Notes: generated by a model not told the origin, from the sequence alone. Counted from the stretch's first letter, positions 20,189-32,494 are shown. The stretch is 64,000 bases of DNA from Kistimonas sp. bin40 (GCA_002238585.1 MPMQ01000005.1:1-64000), one strand, 5' to 3'. Numbers and translations are program-made.

Positions 20189-20753
20189 TTACGGACAGAA
20201 GGCGCCACAGCCAGAGCCAGCCCAACACCACTCGCCCCCGCAGCAGACTGCGCACCTGCCGAGGCGTAGCACAACAGCTGAAAATGCACTGTTACACCGG
20301 GCAGGGCTGTTGTTTACTCTCACCTCCCAAGGGGAGCAACGTCTCGGTGAAACGATTTTCCGGGAAGGACCGGGGGCACCAAAGCGTAGTGGAAGCCCAG
20401 CTTCTGGTCTCCGTCATCGCCGTTTGGTGTTCGGCCTTGCTCAGATCAATGCTCAGCAAAATTTTTTCCAACAAATAGCCAGAGAAGACAGTCATGAAGG
20501 GGTGATGGATCAGCTTGTGCCGGCGCTGGTGGTGAACCAACAGAAAAGACAGCAAGAAACGTCGCCCCAAGCCCAACTCCAGAAAAATCCGGGAGCCGTC
20601 TCTTTCAGCCCGGCAACAGCGCATCACTCGGCTGTGTCAATGTGTTTTTCGCCGGGCTCGCGAATAGTGCTGCAGACACCAGTGCTGGCGACAGGGTTAT
20701 TGTGACCGGCGAATTCATAGCCTGTTGATGAAGCGCTCAGCGGGGGGCGGGTA
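20189..20753. other. spacer after miaE, no supported gene
   Basis: A minus-strand frame at 20292-20627 has a protein-like stretch but no ribosome site or family resemblance, so it is not called. No terminator for miaE was identified. Confidence 0.4.
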
Positions 20754-20782
20754 CAAAAAAGGCTCTGCGGTAAAGCAGAGCC
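20754..20782 (-). terminator. intrinsic terminator of the small minus-strand gene
   Basis: Minus strand GGCTCTGC-TTTACC-GCAGAGCC, a perfect 8-bp stem, is followed directly by TTTTTT. It lies about 145 bases beyond the stop of the 72-residue gene and supports transcription in that direction. Confidence 0.85.
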
Positions 20783-20927
20783 AGAGGACTTGGCTACCCC
20801 CTCCTTTCGCCGGGGAGAGGGAATAGGTCCTGAATGAAAAAACAGGACTGTCCCTTGCAACAGATGACTCCCTGCGCCTCACGAGGCTACCGGGAAACAG
20901 CGCAGGACTGCCCTGCCGAGAGACACA

Positions 20928-21146
20928 TCAATACTCCGGCGGACGAAAAGACGAGCCGTTGCCCATGTGCTCATCCCGACTATCAAAATAATCGTCTATT
21001 CCCTGGCGAATAGTGCGCGCCTGTTGGTGTTTGCATTTGTTCTGACGGGACTTTCTACAGCGATTCTGCAACGACTCTGACAAAACGCAATCCAGGAACG
21101 GATCGTCAGAATGATCATAACCATCGAAAGTTTTGTCTTGGGACAT
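20928..21146 (-). CDS. small charged hypothetical protein
   Basis: This 72-residue frame has an acidic N-terminus (DGYDHSDDPF), a basic middle (RCRKSRQNKCKHQQARTIRQ) and then GIDDYFDSRDEH. The layout recalls small acidic-basic proteins of pseudomonads (PA3496-like), but that is a loose impression. ATG 21146 is preceded by AAGGA at nine bases, and a strong intrinsic terminator lies downstream on the same strand. These two signals are the main reasons to call it. Confidence 0.55.
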   Translation of the reverse strand: MSQDKTFDGYDHSDDPFLDCVLSESLQNRCRKSRQNKCKHQQARTIRQGIDDYFDSRDEHMGNGSSFRPPEY

Positions 21147-21167
21147 AGCGTGAGATCCTTCTACTGC

Positions 21168-21482
21168 TTACCTCACAATCCACTCTAGAAAACGATGGCC
21201 AATGAAAGCCAGCAACTGTGTCAGCCCACTGAAAAGCTGTCCGGCCGGAAGCTGACAAAGAGCATAAAGTGCAAGCCATGTCAGTATTCCGCCACTCATT
21301 ATGTACAGAGCTCTGGCTGGCCTGCGCAGCAGGAGGGTTCGGTCAGGCATGGAGCCGTCCACAGGCTTGCGAACAGTTTCGAGGCTTGAAATTGATTTCC
21401 AGAAAAAGCTGACTGCATCAGGCTGTATCGACACTGCGGAAATAGCCGGAGATGCCCTTCGAGCACCAGTCTTTGCCAACAC
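21168..21482 (-). CDS. possible small membrane protein
   Basis: A minus-strand frame ending 21 bases upstream of the 72-residue gene. Its last 50 residues contain a likely membrane segment (GGILTWLALYALCQL) followed by a second hydrophobic stretch. The start is uncertain: 21482 gives 104 residues, while an ATG near 21349 gives about 60 and a better shape. No strong ribosome site and no family are recognised. It could share the downstream terminator with its neighbour. Confidence 0.3.
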   Translation of the reverse strand: MLAKTGARRASPAISAVSIQPDAVSFFWKSISSLETVRKPVDGSMPDRTLLLRRPARALYIMSGGILTWLALYALCQLPAGQLFSGLTQLLAFIGHRFLEWIVR

Positions 21483-22317
21483 AGACTACATATTCAGCAC
21501 AACGACAGTGCCGCTTGCCAAACTCTCCCGGCAAATCAGGCTCCAAAGCGCGCCGGCACAGATCAGGCTCACCAAACCGTCCCAACGATTCTGTTACCCC
21601 TTGCGGATTGCTTTGGCGGAGGTCCTGCACGCAAGACAGCCGGTGGTCTGGAAGTTGTGCAAGTAAAATGAAGAGCTATGGCCGAAAGGAGCCACAGGAT
21701 AAAAACCCGGAATCGCATTGATGGCATACCCGGATAGAGCTCTGCCTTCCTGGTGGAACGACGGTTTTCCCAATGGGCAGCACAGCAAAAAACAAAGGTC
21801 GCACCCGTCAACCAGCCATTCCTGCTTTTATGCCTACTCTGCCGCTGGAGTTGCCGTGAACGGTATTCGCTCCCTTTGTCGACAGGGGATGTGGCCGCTT
21901 ATAACCAGCTGTCGAACGAAACAAATTCAGATTTTGCGAAAGCTGTTAACAAAAGCATACAGGCGCACTTATAACCTCTTGCGCGCAAGGAATTTTCTCA
22001 GGATTCATTCGAGGAGTATGGCGACACGATCAGCGCCATTTATGTGCTTTTCATTGAATTTTGCACTTGGAAGATGCCAGGATGTTTCCCTGACTCCCTA
22101 TCCTGTAAAGGATATCGCACTATCGCGAATGCGATGCCTGGCGATCTATGGCGGCTAAAGTGCGGGAATCGCCGACAGCTCGCACCGACTTGCCACCCTG
22201 AATCCGTAAGGGACTGCTCTCCCCACAGCACTGCCAAGCCCTGCTCATTTCCTTATTTATCCATGGAAACGAACAAGGCTCACAGCACCGGCGAGGATGC
22301 AGAAACAAAGTGAGAAG
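21483..22317. other. spacer downstream of rpoC, no supported gene
   Basis: No str-operon genes (rpsL, rpsG, fusA, tuf) follow rpoC here. Short frames with apparent hydrophobic starts, such as one near 21720, lack ribosome sites. Nothing further is recognised. Confidence 0.4.
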
Positions 22318-22348
22318 CTCCGGACCTTTGTCACACAAAGATCCAGAG
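22318..22348 (-). terminator. rpoBC terminator hairpin
   Basis: About a dozen bases past the rpoC stop, a 14-bp stem with a three-base GTG loop (arms 22335-22348 and 22318-22331, wobble pairs included) is followed by a U-rich stretch (CTTCTCACTTTGTTTC). The T-run is broken, but the stem is strong and correctly placed. Confidence 0.75.
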
Positions 22349-22359
22349 GCACCGGGAGA

Positions 22360-25300
22360 CTATGAAACACCACCCTGGCTGAGAGCCTCAGACAAGGCTG
22401 CCTCGACCTCAGACGCAGAGACAGCAGCCGTTTGCGCCTGATCACGCCTCCGGCGCTGTTCGTGATAGGCAAGGCCCGTACCAGCTGGAACCAGACGCCC
22501 CACTACAACGTTCTCCTTGAGACCTCGCAGGTTATCCGAACGGCCGGTGACAGCCGCCTCCGTCAACACGCGGGTCGTCTCCTGGAAGGAAGCTGCCGAG
22601 ATAAAGGAGTCTGTCGCCAGGGAAGCCTTCGTTATACCGAGAAGAATGCGCTCATAGTGAGCGGCAATACGATCATTTCCAGTCAGTGTTTCGTTGACTT
22701 CCACCACTTTGGTGTACTCGACCTGCTCACCGCGGATCAACTCACTGTCTCCAGGCTCAGTGACTTCCACCTTGCGCAACATCTGGCGCAAAATGACTTC
22801 AATGTGCTTGTCGTTGATCTTCACACCTTGCAGTCGGTAAACCTCCTGAATCTCATTCGTAATATACTTGGCCAGCTCGGAGACACCCAGCAGCCGCAGA
22901 ATATCGTGTGGGTTCGATGGGCCATCCGATATAACCTCACCCCGTACAACTTGCTCGCCTTCGAACACGTTGAGCTGCCGCCATTTCGGAATCAGCTCTT
23001 CATAAGGCTCGCCTCCATCAGTCGGCGTGATAATCAGCCGCTTCTTACCTTTGGTTTCCTTGCCAAAAGAAATGACCCCCGTCTTTTCTGCCAGAATGGC
23101 CGGCTCTTTGGGCTTGCGCGCCTCAAAAAGGTCCGCAACTCTGGGAAGACCACCGGTGATATCTCTGTTTCCGGCTGTCTTCTGGGGCATACGGGCGATA
23201 ACGCCACCGATTTCTACCCGTTCACCATTCTTCAGGCTCACAAGGGCATTCGCGGGCAGGAAGTACTGAGCAGGGTTGTTGGTATTGGGCAGCATCAGCT
23301 CCCGGCCGGACTCGTCCACCAGTGCCACCGCAGGACGAATATCCTTACCCGCAGTGGGCCGATCTTTGGGATCAATGACTTCAATGCTGGACAACCCGGT
23401 CACTTCATCCGTCTGCGTCTTGATGGTAATTCCTTCTTCCATACCAACAAAACACACCTGACCTGCGATTTCGGAGACAATCGGGTGCGTGTGAGGATCC
23501 CACCTGGCCACCAGGCTACCCGCCTTCACCTGAGTTCCATCCTGAACAGACAAAACAGAACCGTAGGGAAGTTTGTAACGCTCACGCTCACGACCAAACT
23601 CATCAGCCAAAGCCAGTTGGCCGGAACGTGATACCGCCACAAGGCAGCCATCCTCACGTTCCACTGTCTTGATGTTGGTCAGGCGGACCGTTCCTGTATT
23701 GCGCACTACAACTGCGTCCTGCGCCGATACCCTGGAAGCTGCGCCACCAATGTGGAACGTACGCATGGTCAGCTGCGTTCCCGGCTCCCCGATGGACTGT
23801 GCGGCAATAACACCGACCGCCTCACCCTGGTTGACAATATGACCGCGTCCCAGATCCCGCCCATAGCACTGGGAGCAAACGCCGTAACGGGTTTCACAGG
23901 CAATAGGTGAACGCACCAGAACTTCATCTACGTTCAGGGCTTCAAGACGAGATACCCATTTTTCATCGACCAGCGTGCCAGCCGCGATAGCCACCTCTCC
24001 CGTACCAGGAATACAGACATCTTCGGCAACCACACGTCCCAGGATCCGCTCACCCAGGGGCTCGACAACATCCCCCCCTTCGATATGCGGCGTCATCAGC
24101 AGGCCTTTGGTCGTGCCACAGTCATGCTCCGTAATAACAAGATCCTGGGCAACATCGACAAGACGACGCGTAAGATAACCAGAGTTGGCAGTCTTCAAGG
24201 CCGTGTCAGCCAGTCCCTTACGTGCCCCGTGCGTCGAGTTGAAGTACTGAAGGACACTCAACCCCTCACGGAAGTTCGCTGTGATCGGCGTTTCGATAAT
24301 GGAGCCATCAGGCTTGGCCATCAGCCCCCGCATACCCGCCAACTGGCGAATCTGCGCGGCAGAACTCCTCGCTCCGGAGTCGGCCATCATGTAAACACTG
24401 TTAAAGGACTCCTGCTCTTCTTCTTTTCCATCTTTGTTAAGAACCAGGTCCGTCTTCAGGTTGTTCATCATACGGCTGGCCAGAACTTCGTTGGCACGAG
24501 ACCATATGTCGATCACCTTATTGTACTTTTCGCCCTGGGTGACAAGGCCTGAGGCAAACTGACTTTCTATCTCGCGGACTTCGTCGTAGGCCTCTTCGAT
24601 AATCTGGCCCTTTTCTTTCGGGATAACAAAGTCATTGACCCCGATGGACACGCCAGAAGCTGTCGCATAGCTGAAGCCCATATACATCATCTGGTCAGCG
24701 AAAATGACAGTTTCCTTCAGTCCTACATTGCGATAGCAAGCGTTCAGAAGCCTGGAAATTGCACGCTTTTTCATGGGCTGGTTAACCAGCTCAAAGGGCA
24801 AGCCCTCCGGCACAATGTCCCAAAGCAGCACCCGCCCCATAGTGGTTTCAGCCAGAAACTTGCGCTTACTCACGATTCCTTGCTCGTCCTTGACTGTCTC
24901 ACCGATCCTTACCCGAATGCGGGCATGCAGATCTGCCGCTCCGGTGCTCCAGGCCCGCAAAGCTTCATTGAGATCAGAAAAGACAAGCCCCTCACCCTTG
25001 GCGTTGATACGATCACGGGTCACATAATACAGACCCAGAACCACATCCTGAGACGGTGCTATGATCGGCTCGCCACTGGCCGGCGCCAGGATGTTGTTTG
25101 TAGACATCATAAGGGCGCGCGCTTCAAGCTGCGCTTCAAGCGTCAGCGGAACGTGCACAGCCATCTGGTCACCATCGAAGTCTGCGTTATAAGCAGCGCA
25201 AACCAGAGGGTGAAGCTGGATAGCCTTGCCTTCAATCAGCACAGGCTCAAATGCCTGGATACCCAGACGGTGCAAAGTCGGCGCCCGGTTCAGCATCACA

Positions 25301-26559
25301 GGATGCTCACGAATGACCTCGTCAAGGATATCCCAGACAACAGGCTCCTCGCGCTCCACCATCTTCTTGGCAGCCTTGATGGTTGTCGCCAGGGTGCGCG
25401 CTTCAAGCTTTCCAAAAATAAAAGGCTTGAAGAGTTCCAGCGCCATCTTCTTGGGCAAACCGCATTGGTGAAGGCGCAGAGTAGGCCCCACAGTGATAAC
25501 GGAACGCCCTGAATAATCGACCCGCTTGCCAAGCAGGTTCTGACGAAACCGACCCTGCTTGCCCTTTATCATGTCAGCCAGTGATTTCAGCGGGCGTTTG
25601 TTTGAGCCGGTGATGGCTCGCCCACGGCGCCCATTGTCCAGCAGCGCATCCACAGATTCCTGCAGCATCCGCTTCTCATTACGGACAATAATGTCGGGCG
25701 CACTCAGCTCAAGGAGTCGCTTGAGACGATTGTTCCTGTTGATGACCCGGCGGTAAAGATCATTAAGATCCGAGGTGGCGAAACGCCCACCATCCAGAGG
25801 AACCAGGGGACGCAAGTCTGGTGGCAGAACGGGCAGTACGTTCATGATCATCCACTCAGGCTTGTTTCCTGACTGCAGAAACGACTCCAGAAGCTTGAGA
25901 CGCTTGGTCAGCTTCTTGATCCGGGTTTCGCTGTTCGTCTGTGGAATTTCTTCCCGCAGGCGGTCTACGTTTTCCTGCAGATCAATATCCGCCAGGAGAA
26001 GCTGTACAGCTTCCGCTCCCATACGTGCATCAAAGTCGTCACCAAATTCCTCAAGGGCTTCGTAGTACTCCTCGTCGTTGAGCAGTTGCCCTTTTGCCAG
26101 ACTGGTCATCCCCGGATCAATGACAACATAGGCTTCAAAATAAAGAATCCGCTCGATATCACGCAGGGTAATATCCATCAACAAGCCGATCCGGGAGGGC
26201 AAGGACTTCAAAAACCAGATATGAGCTACAGGAGCCGCCAGTTCTATGTGCCCCATGCGCTCGCGCCGCACTTTGGACAGGGCGACCTCAACGCCACACT
26301 TCTCGCAGATAACGCCCCGGTGCTTCAAGCGCTTGTACTTGCCGCACAAACACTCGTAGTCCTTCACCGGACCGAATATCTTGGCGCAAAACAAACCGTC
26401 ACGTTCTGGTTTGAATGTGCGGTAATTAATGGTCTCCGGCTTTTTCACTTCACCGTAGGACCAGGAACGCACCATGTCCGGACTCGCCAGGGATATACGA
26501 ATGGAATCGAATTCTTCCGAGTGTCCCTGAGCCTTCAACAGATTGAGTAAGTCTTTCAT
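22360..26559 (-). CDS. rpoC: RNA polymerase beta-prime subunit
   Basis: The 1399-residue catalytic subunit of RNA polymerase aligns with E. coli RpoC from [11 protein letters not shown]. Visible landmarks are the zinc ribbon [20 protein letters not shown] near residue 70, the Mg-binding [12 protein letters not shown] near 460, the second zinc cluster ([15 protein letters not shown]) and the trigger-loop/bridge region [19 protein letters not shown] start at ATG 26559 because this matches the family N-terminus; the frame is open 15 codons further. The gene follows rpoB at about 230 bases, a longer gap than usual. Confidence 0.98.
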   Translation of the reverse strand: MKDLLNLLKAQGHSEEFDSIRISLASPDMVRSWSYGEVKKPETINYRTFKPERDGLFCAKIFGPVKDYECLCGKYKRLKHRGVICEKCGVEVALSKVRRERMGHIELAAPVAHIWFLKSLPSRIGLLMDITLRDIERILYFEAYVVIDPGMTSLAKGQLLNDEEYYEALEEFGDDFDARMGAEAVQLLLADIDLQENVDRLREEIPQTNSETRIKKLTKRLKLLESFLQSGNKPEWMIMNVLPVLPPDLRPLVPLDGGRFATSDLNDLYRRVINRNNRLKRLLELSAPDIIVRNEKRMLQESVDALLDNGRRGRAITGSNKRPLKSLADMIKGKQGRFRQNLLGKRVDYSGRSVITVGPTLRLHQCGLPKKMALELFKPFIFGKLEARTLATTIKAAKKMVEREEPVVWDILDEVIREHPVMLNRAPTLHRLGIQAFEPVLIEGKAIQLHPLVCAAYNADFDGDQMAVHVPLTLEAQLEARALMMSTNNILAPASGEPIIAPSQDVVLGLYYVTRDRINAKGEGLVFSDLNEALRAWSTGAADLHARIRVRIGETVKDEQGIVSKRKFLAETTMGRVLLWDIVPEGLPFELVNQPMKKRAISRLLNACYRNVGLKETVIFADQMMYMGFSYATASGVSIGVNDFVIPKEKGQIIEEAYDEVREIESQFASGLVTQGEKYNKVIDIWSRANEVLASRMMNNLKTDLVLNKDGKEEEQESFNSVYMMADSGARSSAAQIRQLAGMRGLMAKPDGSIIETPITANFREGLSVLQYFNSTHGARKGLADTALKTANSGYLTRRLVDVAQDLVITEHDCGTTKGLLMTPHIEGGDVVEPLGERILGRVVAEDVCIPGTGEVAIAAGTLVDEKWVSRLEALNVDEVLVRSPIACETRYGVCSQCYGRDLGRGHIVNQGEAVGVIAAQSIGEPGTQLTMRTFHIGGAASRVSAQDAVVVRNTGTVRLTNIKTVEREDGCLVAVSRSGQLALADEFGRERERYKLPYGSVLSVQDGTQVKAGSLVARWDPHTHPIVSEIAGQVCFVGMEEGITIKTQTDEVTGLSSIEVIDPKDRPTAGKDIRPAVALVDESGRELMLPNTNNPAQYFLPANALVSLKNGERVEIGGVIARMPQKTAGNRDITGGLPRVADLFEARKPKEPAILAEKTGVISFGKETKGKKRLIITPTDGGEPYEELIPKWRQLNVFEGEQVVRGEVISDGPSNPHDILRLLGVSELAKYITNEIQEVYRLQGVKINDKHIEVILRQMLRKVEVTEPGDSELIRGEQVEYTKVVEVNETLTGNDRIAAHYERILLGITKASLATDSFISAASFQETTRVLTEAAVTGRSDNLRGLKENVVVGRLVPAGTGLAYHEQRRRRDQAQTAAVSASEVEAALSEALSQGGVS

Positions 26560-26787
26560 CACTTTTCCCCACAGACACTGACAGGCCATTCCCACCAGTG
26601 CCACTGAAACCTTGAGTCCCCAAAATTCGTCCAGAAACGAACTGCCCGGCAGTGCAAGCTGGAAACGGCTACCAAAAACGCGATTTCATCCATGGAACAG
26701 AACACCTGTTCCTTGCAACAAAACCGAATCAGGCCCTCTGATTCCTGCTTTCTGCACCACTGGTACCATCGCCGCCGGACAGCTTTC

Positions 26788-29700
26788 CTAGGACTCCAGC
26801 TCAATATCGATACCCAAGGAACGAATTTCTTTCACCAATACATTGAAAGATTCGGGCATACCCGCTTCCATCCGATAGTCGCCATCCACAATGTTCTTGT
26901 ACATCTTGGTGCGCCCGGCAACGTCATCCGATTTGACGGTCAACATCTCCTGCAGTGTGTAGGCTGCGCCGTAGGCCTCCAGAGCCCAGACTTCCATTTC
27001 CCCGAAGCGCTGGCCGCCAAATTGCGCCTTGCCGCCCAGAGGCTGCTGGGTCACAAGGGAGTAGGAACCCGTTGAGCGTGCATGCATCTTGTCATCAACC
27101 AGGTGGTTGAGTTTCAGCATATACATGTAGCCCACCGTGATCGAACGATTGAAGCGCTCGCCAGTTCGACCGTCATACAGTGACACCTGTCCGCTGTCAT
27201 CCATGTCAGCAAGTCGCAACAAGGCCTTGATCTCCTCTTCTCTGGCGCCATCAAAAACTGCTGTCGCCATAGGGACTCCACCACACAGGTTGCGGGCCAG
27301 CTCCATAACATCCTGATCGCTCAGGGACGCCAGGTTCTCCTCGCGCCGTCCGTAACCCACACGATTATAAATCTCATCCAGAAAACCACGGATTTTGGCA
27401 ATGGCCTGGCGCGATTCAATCATGGTTTCGATCTTGCGCCCCAAACCGCGCGCCGCCGCCCCCAGGTGTGTTTCCAGGATCTGACCCACATTCATCCGTG
27501 AGGGGACACCCAAAGGATTCAAAACGATGTCAACCGGGTTTCCCTGCTCATCGTAAGGCATGTCCTCAACGGGCATGATGATGGAGATAACCCCCTTGTT
27601 TCCGTGGCGACCTGCCATCTTGTCACCGGGCTGAATACGACGCTTGATAGCCAGGTAAACCTTGACAATTTTCAGAACGCCAGGCGCCATATCATCGCCG
27701 ACCTGCAGCTTCTTCTTCTTGTCTTCAAAACGGGCGTCCAGCTGGGATCTCAGCTCAGCCAACTGCTTTTGTGCCGCTTGCAGCTGCTCATTAAGCGAAT
27801 CATTGGCCATGGTCAGACTGAACCAGCGCTCATGCTCATGGCTCTGGAGCCATGCGCTGGTCACAGTGTCGCCCTTGCGCAAATCAGGCCCATATTCTGC
27901 GACCTGGCCTTCCAGTGCTGTCCAGAGTCTCTGAAAAGTATCCCCTTCCACTATGCGGAACTCTTCATTCAAATCCTTGCGCACATCATCAAGCTGGGCT
28001 TTCTCGATAGACAGTGCCCGGGAGTCCTTGTCGACACCATCACGCGTGAACACCTGAACGTCGATCACTGTGCCTTTCACACCGGTAGGCACACGCTGGG
28101 ATGTGTCCTTGACGTCAGAGGCCTTCTCTCCAAAGATGGCGCGCAGCAGCTTCTCTTCAGGAGTCAGCTGAGTCTCACCTTTGGGCGTCACCTTCCCCAC
28201 CAGAATATCGCCCGCCTCGACATCGGCTCCTACATAAACGATGCCGGCTTCGTCCAGCTTGCTCAGCGCAGACTCGCCAACATTGGGGATGTCCGCTGTG
28301 ATCTCTTCTGAGCCCATCTTTGTGTCACGGGCAACACAAGTGATTTCCTGAATGTGAATAGTCGTGAAACGGTCGTCCTGCACAACACGCTCGGACACCA
28401 GCATGGAATCCTCGAAGTTGTAGCCATTCCACGGCATAAAGGCCACACGCATATTCTGGCCCAGTGCCAGCTCACCCAAGTCAATAGATGGACCATCTGC
28501 CAGGATATCCCCACCTGAAATCCGGTCTCCTGCCCGAACCAGTGGCCGCTGGTTTATACAGGTATTCTGGTTTGAACGGGTGTATTTGGTCATGGCGTAG
28601 AGATCAATACCCGCCTCTCCGGACTGGATCTCGTCATCATTGACCCGGACAACAATCCGGCTGGCATCGACAGAGTCAACCACCCCGCCGCGCCGGGCAA
28701 CAACACACACTCCTGAGTCACGAGCCACGTGACCCTCCATACCTGTTCCGACCAACGGCTTCTCGGCTCGCAGCGTAGGCACCGCCTGGCGCTGCATGTT
28801 GGAACCCATCAATGCCCGGTTGGCATCATCATGTTCCAGAAAGGGAATCAAGGACGAAGCCACCGACACAACCTGACAGGGAGACACGTCCATATACTGC
28901 ACCTTGTCAGGAGCCATCAGTGTCACCTCATTGCGGTGCCGTACACTGACGAGGTCTTCTGTCAAAGTCCCTTCGGCGTCAACTGCCGCAGAGGCCTGCG
29001 CAATAACAAATTCGCTTTCTTCGATGGCAGACAGGTAATCAATGGTGCTCGTCGCTTGCCCCTCAACAACCCGGCGGTAAGGCGACTCCAGAAATCCATA
29101 GGCATTGGTACGGGCGTAAGTGGCCAGGGAGTTGATCAAACCAATGTTCGGCCCCTCTGGCGTTTCAATCGGGCATACCCGGCCGTAGTGCGTAGGATGC
29201 ACGTCCCTGACTTCAAAACCGGCACGCTCACGTGTAAGACCACCCGGCCCCAAAGCCGAAACCCGGCGCTTGTGGGTCACCTCGGACAAGGGATTGTTCT
29301 GATCCATGAACTGCGAAAGTTGACTTGAACCAAAAAACTCCTTGATCGCGGCAGCAACGGGCTTGGCATTGATAAGGTCCTGAGGCATCAATCCCTCGGA
29401 CTCAGCCATTGACAACCGCTCCCTGACCGCACGCTCCACACGCACCAGGCCGACCCGGAACTGGTTCTCGGTCATTTCACCCACAGAACGCACCCTGCGG
29501 TTCCCAAGGTGGTCTATGTCGTCACAGACGCCTTTTCCGTTACGGATGTCTACCAGCGTCTTGCAAACCTGGACAATATCGTCATTTTCCAGCGTGCCCG
29601 GACCTGTGTCACTGCTCCGCCCCAGGCGACGATTGAACTTCATCCGTCCTACAGCAGAGAGGTCGTAACGTTCCGCCATGAAAAACAGGTTCTGGAACAG

Positions 29701-30864
29701 CTGTTCTGCCGCTTCTTTCGTGGGGGGCTCCCCCGGGCGCATCATGCGATAGATTTCAACAAGCGCATCAACCTGACTGGTCGTGGGGTCGATACGCAGG
29801 GTATCCGAAATATAGGAGCCGCAATCCAGCTCGTTTGTGTAGATGATATCAACGGACTCAACACCTGCATCCAGCATGGACGCGTAAATTTCAGATGTCA
29901 GTTCCGTATTACATTCCGCCAGTATTTCACCTGTCTGTGGATGAACAACAGGCCTGGCCAATGTCTTGCCCAGAATAAACTCTGCCGGTGCCGTCAGCCT
30001 GCGTACATTGGCCGCCTCCAGCAACCTGATATGACGGGCTGTCACCCGGCGACCCTGCTCGACTATGACACTGCCGTCACTATCGCGAATGTCAAAACCA
30101 GCCGCCTCTCCCCGCAAGCGCCCCGGAATAAGATCGAAGGTCACACCTTCAGTACTGATAGCGTAATTGTCACTATCAAAGAACATCTCGAGAATCTGCT
30201 CACTGGTATACCCCTGCGCACGCAGCAGGGTTGTGGCGGGCAACTTACGACGACGGTCAATCCTGACGTAGCAAAGGTCCTTCGGATCAAACTCGAAATC
30301 AAGCCATGAACCGCGGTAAGGGATAATGCGAGCCGAATAGAGCAGCTTGCCTGACGAGTGCGTCTTGCCTCGGTCATGATCGAAAAAGACGCCAGGAGAG
30401 CGGTGCAACTGAGAGACAACGACCCGCTCGGTTCCATTGATAACAAAGGTTCCGTTTCCAGTCATCAATGGGATTTCTCCCATGTAGACTTCCTGCTCCT
30501 TGATATCCTTTATCGCCTTATTCGAGCTCTCTTTGTCGTATATCATGAGGCGCACACGGACGCGTAACGGCACCGCATAAGTCGCGCCGCGTAACTGGCA
30601 CTCCTTGACGTCAAAAACGGGCGACCCCAAGCGGTACCCAACATACTCAAGCGCTGCATTGCCCGAATAGCTGACCACAGGAAAAACCGAGCGGAAAGCG
30701 GCGTGCAAACCCACATCTTCACGCGCATCCGGGTGCACGTCGTTCTGCAGCAGTTTTCTGTAGGAGTCGAGCTGTATTGCCAGCAAGTAAGGCACGTCCA
30801 TGACTTGCGGCAATTTGCCAAAGTCCTTACGGATACGTTTTTTCTCTGTATACGAGTAAGCCAT
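26788..30864 (-). CDS. rpoB: RNA polymerase beta subunit
   Basis: The 1358-residue product aligns with E. coli RpoB from [16 protein letters not shown] to the C-terminal [10 protein letters not shown]. The rifampicin pocket is wild type ([23 protein letters not shown] and SALGPGG), so rifampicin sensitivity is predicted. Other conserved blocks include [20 protein letters not shown] and [18 protein letters not shown] 30864 has AGGGG seven bases upstream; another ATG two codons earlier is too close to that site. It follows rplL, with an attenuator in the 300-base gap. Confidence 0.98.
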   Translation of the reverse strand: MAYSYTEKKRIRKDFGKLPQVMDVPYLLAIQLDSYRKLLQNDVHPDAREDVGLHAAFRSVFPVVSYSGNAALEYVGYRLGSPVFDVKECQLRGATYAVPLRVRVRLMIYDKESSNKAIKDIKEQEVYMGEIPLMTGNGTFVINGTERVVVSQLHRSPGVFFDHDRGKTHSSGKLLYSARIIPYRGSWLDFEFDPKDLCYVRIDRRRKLPATTLLRAQGYTSEQILEMFFDSDNYAISTEGVTFDLIPGRLRGEAAGFDIRDSDGSVIVEQGRRVTARHIRLLEAANVRRLTAPAEFILGKTLARPVVHPQTGEILAECNTELTSEIYASMLDAGVESVDIIYTNELDCGSYISDTLRIDPTTSQVDALVEIYRMMRPGEPPTKEAAEQLFQNLFFMAERYDLSAVGRMKFNRRLGRSSDTGPGTLENDDIVQVCKTLVDIRNGKGVCDDIDHLGNRRVRSVGEMTENQFRVGLVRVERAVRERLSMAESEGLMPQDLINAKPVAAAIKEFFGSSQLSQFMDQNNPLSEVTHKRRVSALGPGGLTRERAGFEVRDVHPTHYGRVCPIETPEGPNIGLINSLATYARTNAYGFLESPYRRVVEGQATSTIDYLSAIEESEFVIAQASAAVDAEGTLTEDLVSVRHRNEVTLMAPDKVQYMDVSPCQVVSVASSLIPFLEHDDANRALMGSNMQRQAVPTLRAEKPLVGTGMEGHVARDSGVCVVARRGGVVDSVDASRIVVRVNDDEIQSGEAGIDLYAMTKYTRSNQNTCINQRPLVRAGDRISGGDILADGPSIDLGELALGQNMRVAFMPWNGYNFEDSMLVSERVVQDDRFTTIHIQEITCVARDTKMGSEEITADIPNVGESALSKLDEAGIVYVGADVEAGDILVGKVTPKGETQLTPEEKLLRAIFGEKASDVKDTSQRVPTGVKGTVIDVQVFTRDGVDKDSRALSIEKAQLDDVRKDLNEEFRIVEGDTFQRLWTALEGQVAEYGPDLRKGDTVTSAWLQSHEHERWFSLTMANDSLNEQLQAAQKQLAELRSQLDARFEDKKKKLQVGDDMAPGVLKIVKVYLAIKRRIQPGDKMAGRHGNKGVISIIMPVEDMPYDEQGNPVDIVLNPLGVPSRMNVGQILETHLGAAARGLGRKIETMIESRQAIAKIRGFLDEIYNRVGYGRREENLASLSDQDVMELARNLCGGVPMATAVFDGAREEEIKALLRLADMDDSGQVSLYDGRTGERFNRSITVGYMYMLKLNHLVDDKMHARSTGSYSLVTQQPLGGKAQFGGQRFGEMEVWALEAYGAAYTLQEMLTVKSDDVAGRTKMYKNIVDGDYRMEAGMPESFNVLVKEIRSLGIDIELES

Positions 30865-31082
30865 CAGCATTCCCCTACCAAACCACCTGCAAACACCCCG
30901 CCCTCACCCCGGCGGGCAAGCGCATTGAGCACTCAGGCAGCCTCTTTTTTAATTCACGGAGCAAGCAAAACAAAAGATGCATCCGGTATCCAAACCTCTG
31001 CCGATCTTCACCCGAAGATTCAGGGGATCAAGGCAAAGCATGTCGAAGATCCAGGGTGTCGGGAACCTGGGTTCCGCAACAG

Positions 31083-31112
31083 AAAAAAAAGCCAGTGCCC
31101 GCAGGCACCAGC
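31083..31112 (-). terminator. rplL-rpoB attenuator
   Basis: On the minus strand a 9-bp stem (GCTGGTGCC paired with GGCACTGGC, wobbles included) is followed by eight T residues, 50 bases after the rplL stop and about 220 bases before rpoB. In E. coli a partial terminator at the same place sets the ratio of L7/L12 to RNA polymerase; the same role is inferred. Confidence 0.85.
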
Positions 31113-31161
31113 TATATGGGTTATCACAAGCCAAGCAAAACCGGATGCCGAAAACCCCGAC

Positions 31162-31542
31162 TTACTTGATCTCGACAGTTGCGCCGGCTTCTTCAAGCTT
31201 GGCCTTGACTTCCGCAGATTCTTCCTTGGTCACGCCTTCCTTGATTTTGGCAGGAACACCCTCTACCAATTCCTTGGCTTCTTTAAGCCCCAGGCCAGTT
31301 ATCGCGCGCACTGCCTTGATAACGGCAACTTTATTTCCACCAAACGAAGTCATGGAAACATCAAACGCTGTTTGCTCCTCTGCTTCTCCTGCTGACTCTC
31401 CAGCAGCAGCAGCCGGCGCGGCAGCAACGGCAGCAGCCGATACCCCAAACTTCTCTTCCATTGCCTCAACAAGCTCCACAACCTCCATGACGCTCATTTC
31501 AGCAATAGTGTTCAGAAGTTCCTCTTTTTTGGACAAGGTCAT
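31162..31542 (-). CDS. rplL: ribosomal protein L7/L12
   Basis: The 126-residue L7/L12 forms the multimeric stalk of the 50S subunit that recruits translation factors. The N-terminal dimerisation helix ([20 protein letters not shown]), the Ala-rich hinge ([10 protein letters not shown]) and the factor-binding C-terminal domain ([20 protein letters not shown], then [19 protein letters not shown]) are all present. It follows rplJ on the same strand and is separated from rpoB by an attenuator. Confidence 0.98.
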   Translation of the reverse strand: MTLSKKEELLNTIAEMSVMEVVELVEAMEEKFGVSAAAVAAAPAAAAGESAGEAEEQTAFDVSMTSFGGNKVAVIKAVRAITGLGLKEAKELVEGVPAKIKEGVTKEESAEVKAKLEEAGATVEIK

Positions 31543-31728
31543 CTTTTGCTTCTCCAGAATTCACTCAAACAAAAAAACAATCACCGCAAACGCCATTCAG
31601 GATCGGACCACCTCACAGCAGAGCGTAAAAACGAATTATCAAGCTCCGTTTTCTGCGCTCTTCGCCAGGGTGTCATCCTCAAACGGCCATTTGGCAGGCA
31701 TTTAAAACACAACTTGAAGAAAATAGAC

Positions 31729-32259
31729 TCAGGAAGTCTTCTTCTTCTCGTCCGCAACAGCTGACATAACTCGCGTCACCCTGGCCGGGAACTCATTGAG
31801 AGTTCTTGCCAACTTGGTTACAGGCGCCATCATCACGCTCATAAGCATCGCTCGCGCCTGGTCCAGGTTAGGCATATTGGCCAGCACGTCAATCTGACCA
31901 CCATCAAGCAGCTGCCCACCTATTGACAGCGCAATGATTTCCAGCGCTTCGTTCTCTTCGGCAAACGCTTTCATAACCCGGGCAGCTGAGCCCGGATCTT
32001 CCTGAGAGAATGCCAGGACAGTAGGTCCTGAAAATGACTCTTTCAGGCAAGCGTACTCGGTACCTTCTACAGCACGCCGCGCCAAAGTGTTACGCACCAC
32101 TTTCAGGTAAACACCACCGCTGCGAGCTTCACGACGCAAGGTCGTCATCTGCTCAACTGTCAGGCCACGGTAATCCGCGATTACCGCTGAGAGTGCGTTC
32201 CTTGCAGCCTCATTGACATCAGCCACTATGCTCTTCTTGTCTTCGAGACCCAGTGCCAT
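31729..32259 (-). CDS. rplJ: ribosomal protein L10
   Basis: L10 anchors L7/L12 dimers to 23S rRNA and, with them, represses its own mRNA in E. coli. The 176-residue product has MALGLEDKKSIVADVNE at the N-terminus, the conserved DYRGLTVEQMTTLR and VVRNTLARRAVEGT, and the C-terminal helix that binds L7/L12. It is downstream of rplA, past an attenuator-like hairpin, and directly upstream of rplL. Confidence 0.98.
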   Translation of the reverse strand: MALGLEDKKSIVADVNEAARNALSAVIADYRGLTVEQMTTLRREARSGGVYLKVVRNTLARRAVEGTEYACLKESFSGPTVLAFSQEDPGSAARVMKAFAEENEALEIIALSIGGQLLDGGQIDVLANMPNLDQARAMLMSVMMAPVTKLARTLNEFPARVTRVMSAVADEKKKTS

Positions 32260-32494
32260 CTGGCTTCAACCCTCATTCCAGACAAAAAAGACCGCACACC
32301 GCTCCCCCACCTGGTCATCAGGATCACAGGGGAAGTCGGTGGCACACTACTACGGTGAAAGGCTCGCTCAAGACACGGCACCCAATACCCACCGTCTGCG
32401 CAGGACATTAAGCATCGAAAGGGCTACTGCCCTTATTGCCGATGCACCTGCGGTCTTTGACGGCTCCCGCACCTGAGTACGGCAACCCACAAAG
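32260..32494 (-). promoter_or_regulatory. rplJ leader region (probable L10 control region)
   Basis: About 235 bases of leader between the rplA terminator hairpin and rplJ contain possible stems on the minus strand, for example AGGGCAGTAGCCCT. In E. coli this interval holds the L10-L7/L12 translational operator and a promoter. The role here is inferred from position; no -35/-10 pair was assigned. Confidence 0.45.

Noticed and set aside
20292-20627. Protein-like minus-strand frame after miaE
   Set aside because: No ribosome site, no family and it lies beyond the terminator at 20754-20782.
22432-23631. 399-codon frame antisense to rpoC
   Set aside because: A shadow of rpoC codon bias; rpoC is certain and no independent signals exist.
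29280-29400. Rifampicin-resistance substitutions in rpoB
   Set aside because: All key positions read as wild type (DQNN, THKRR, SALGPGG).
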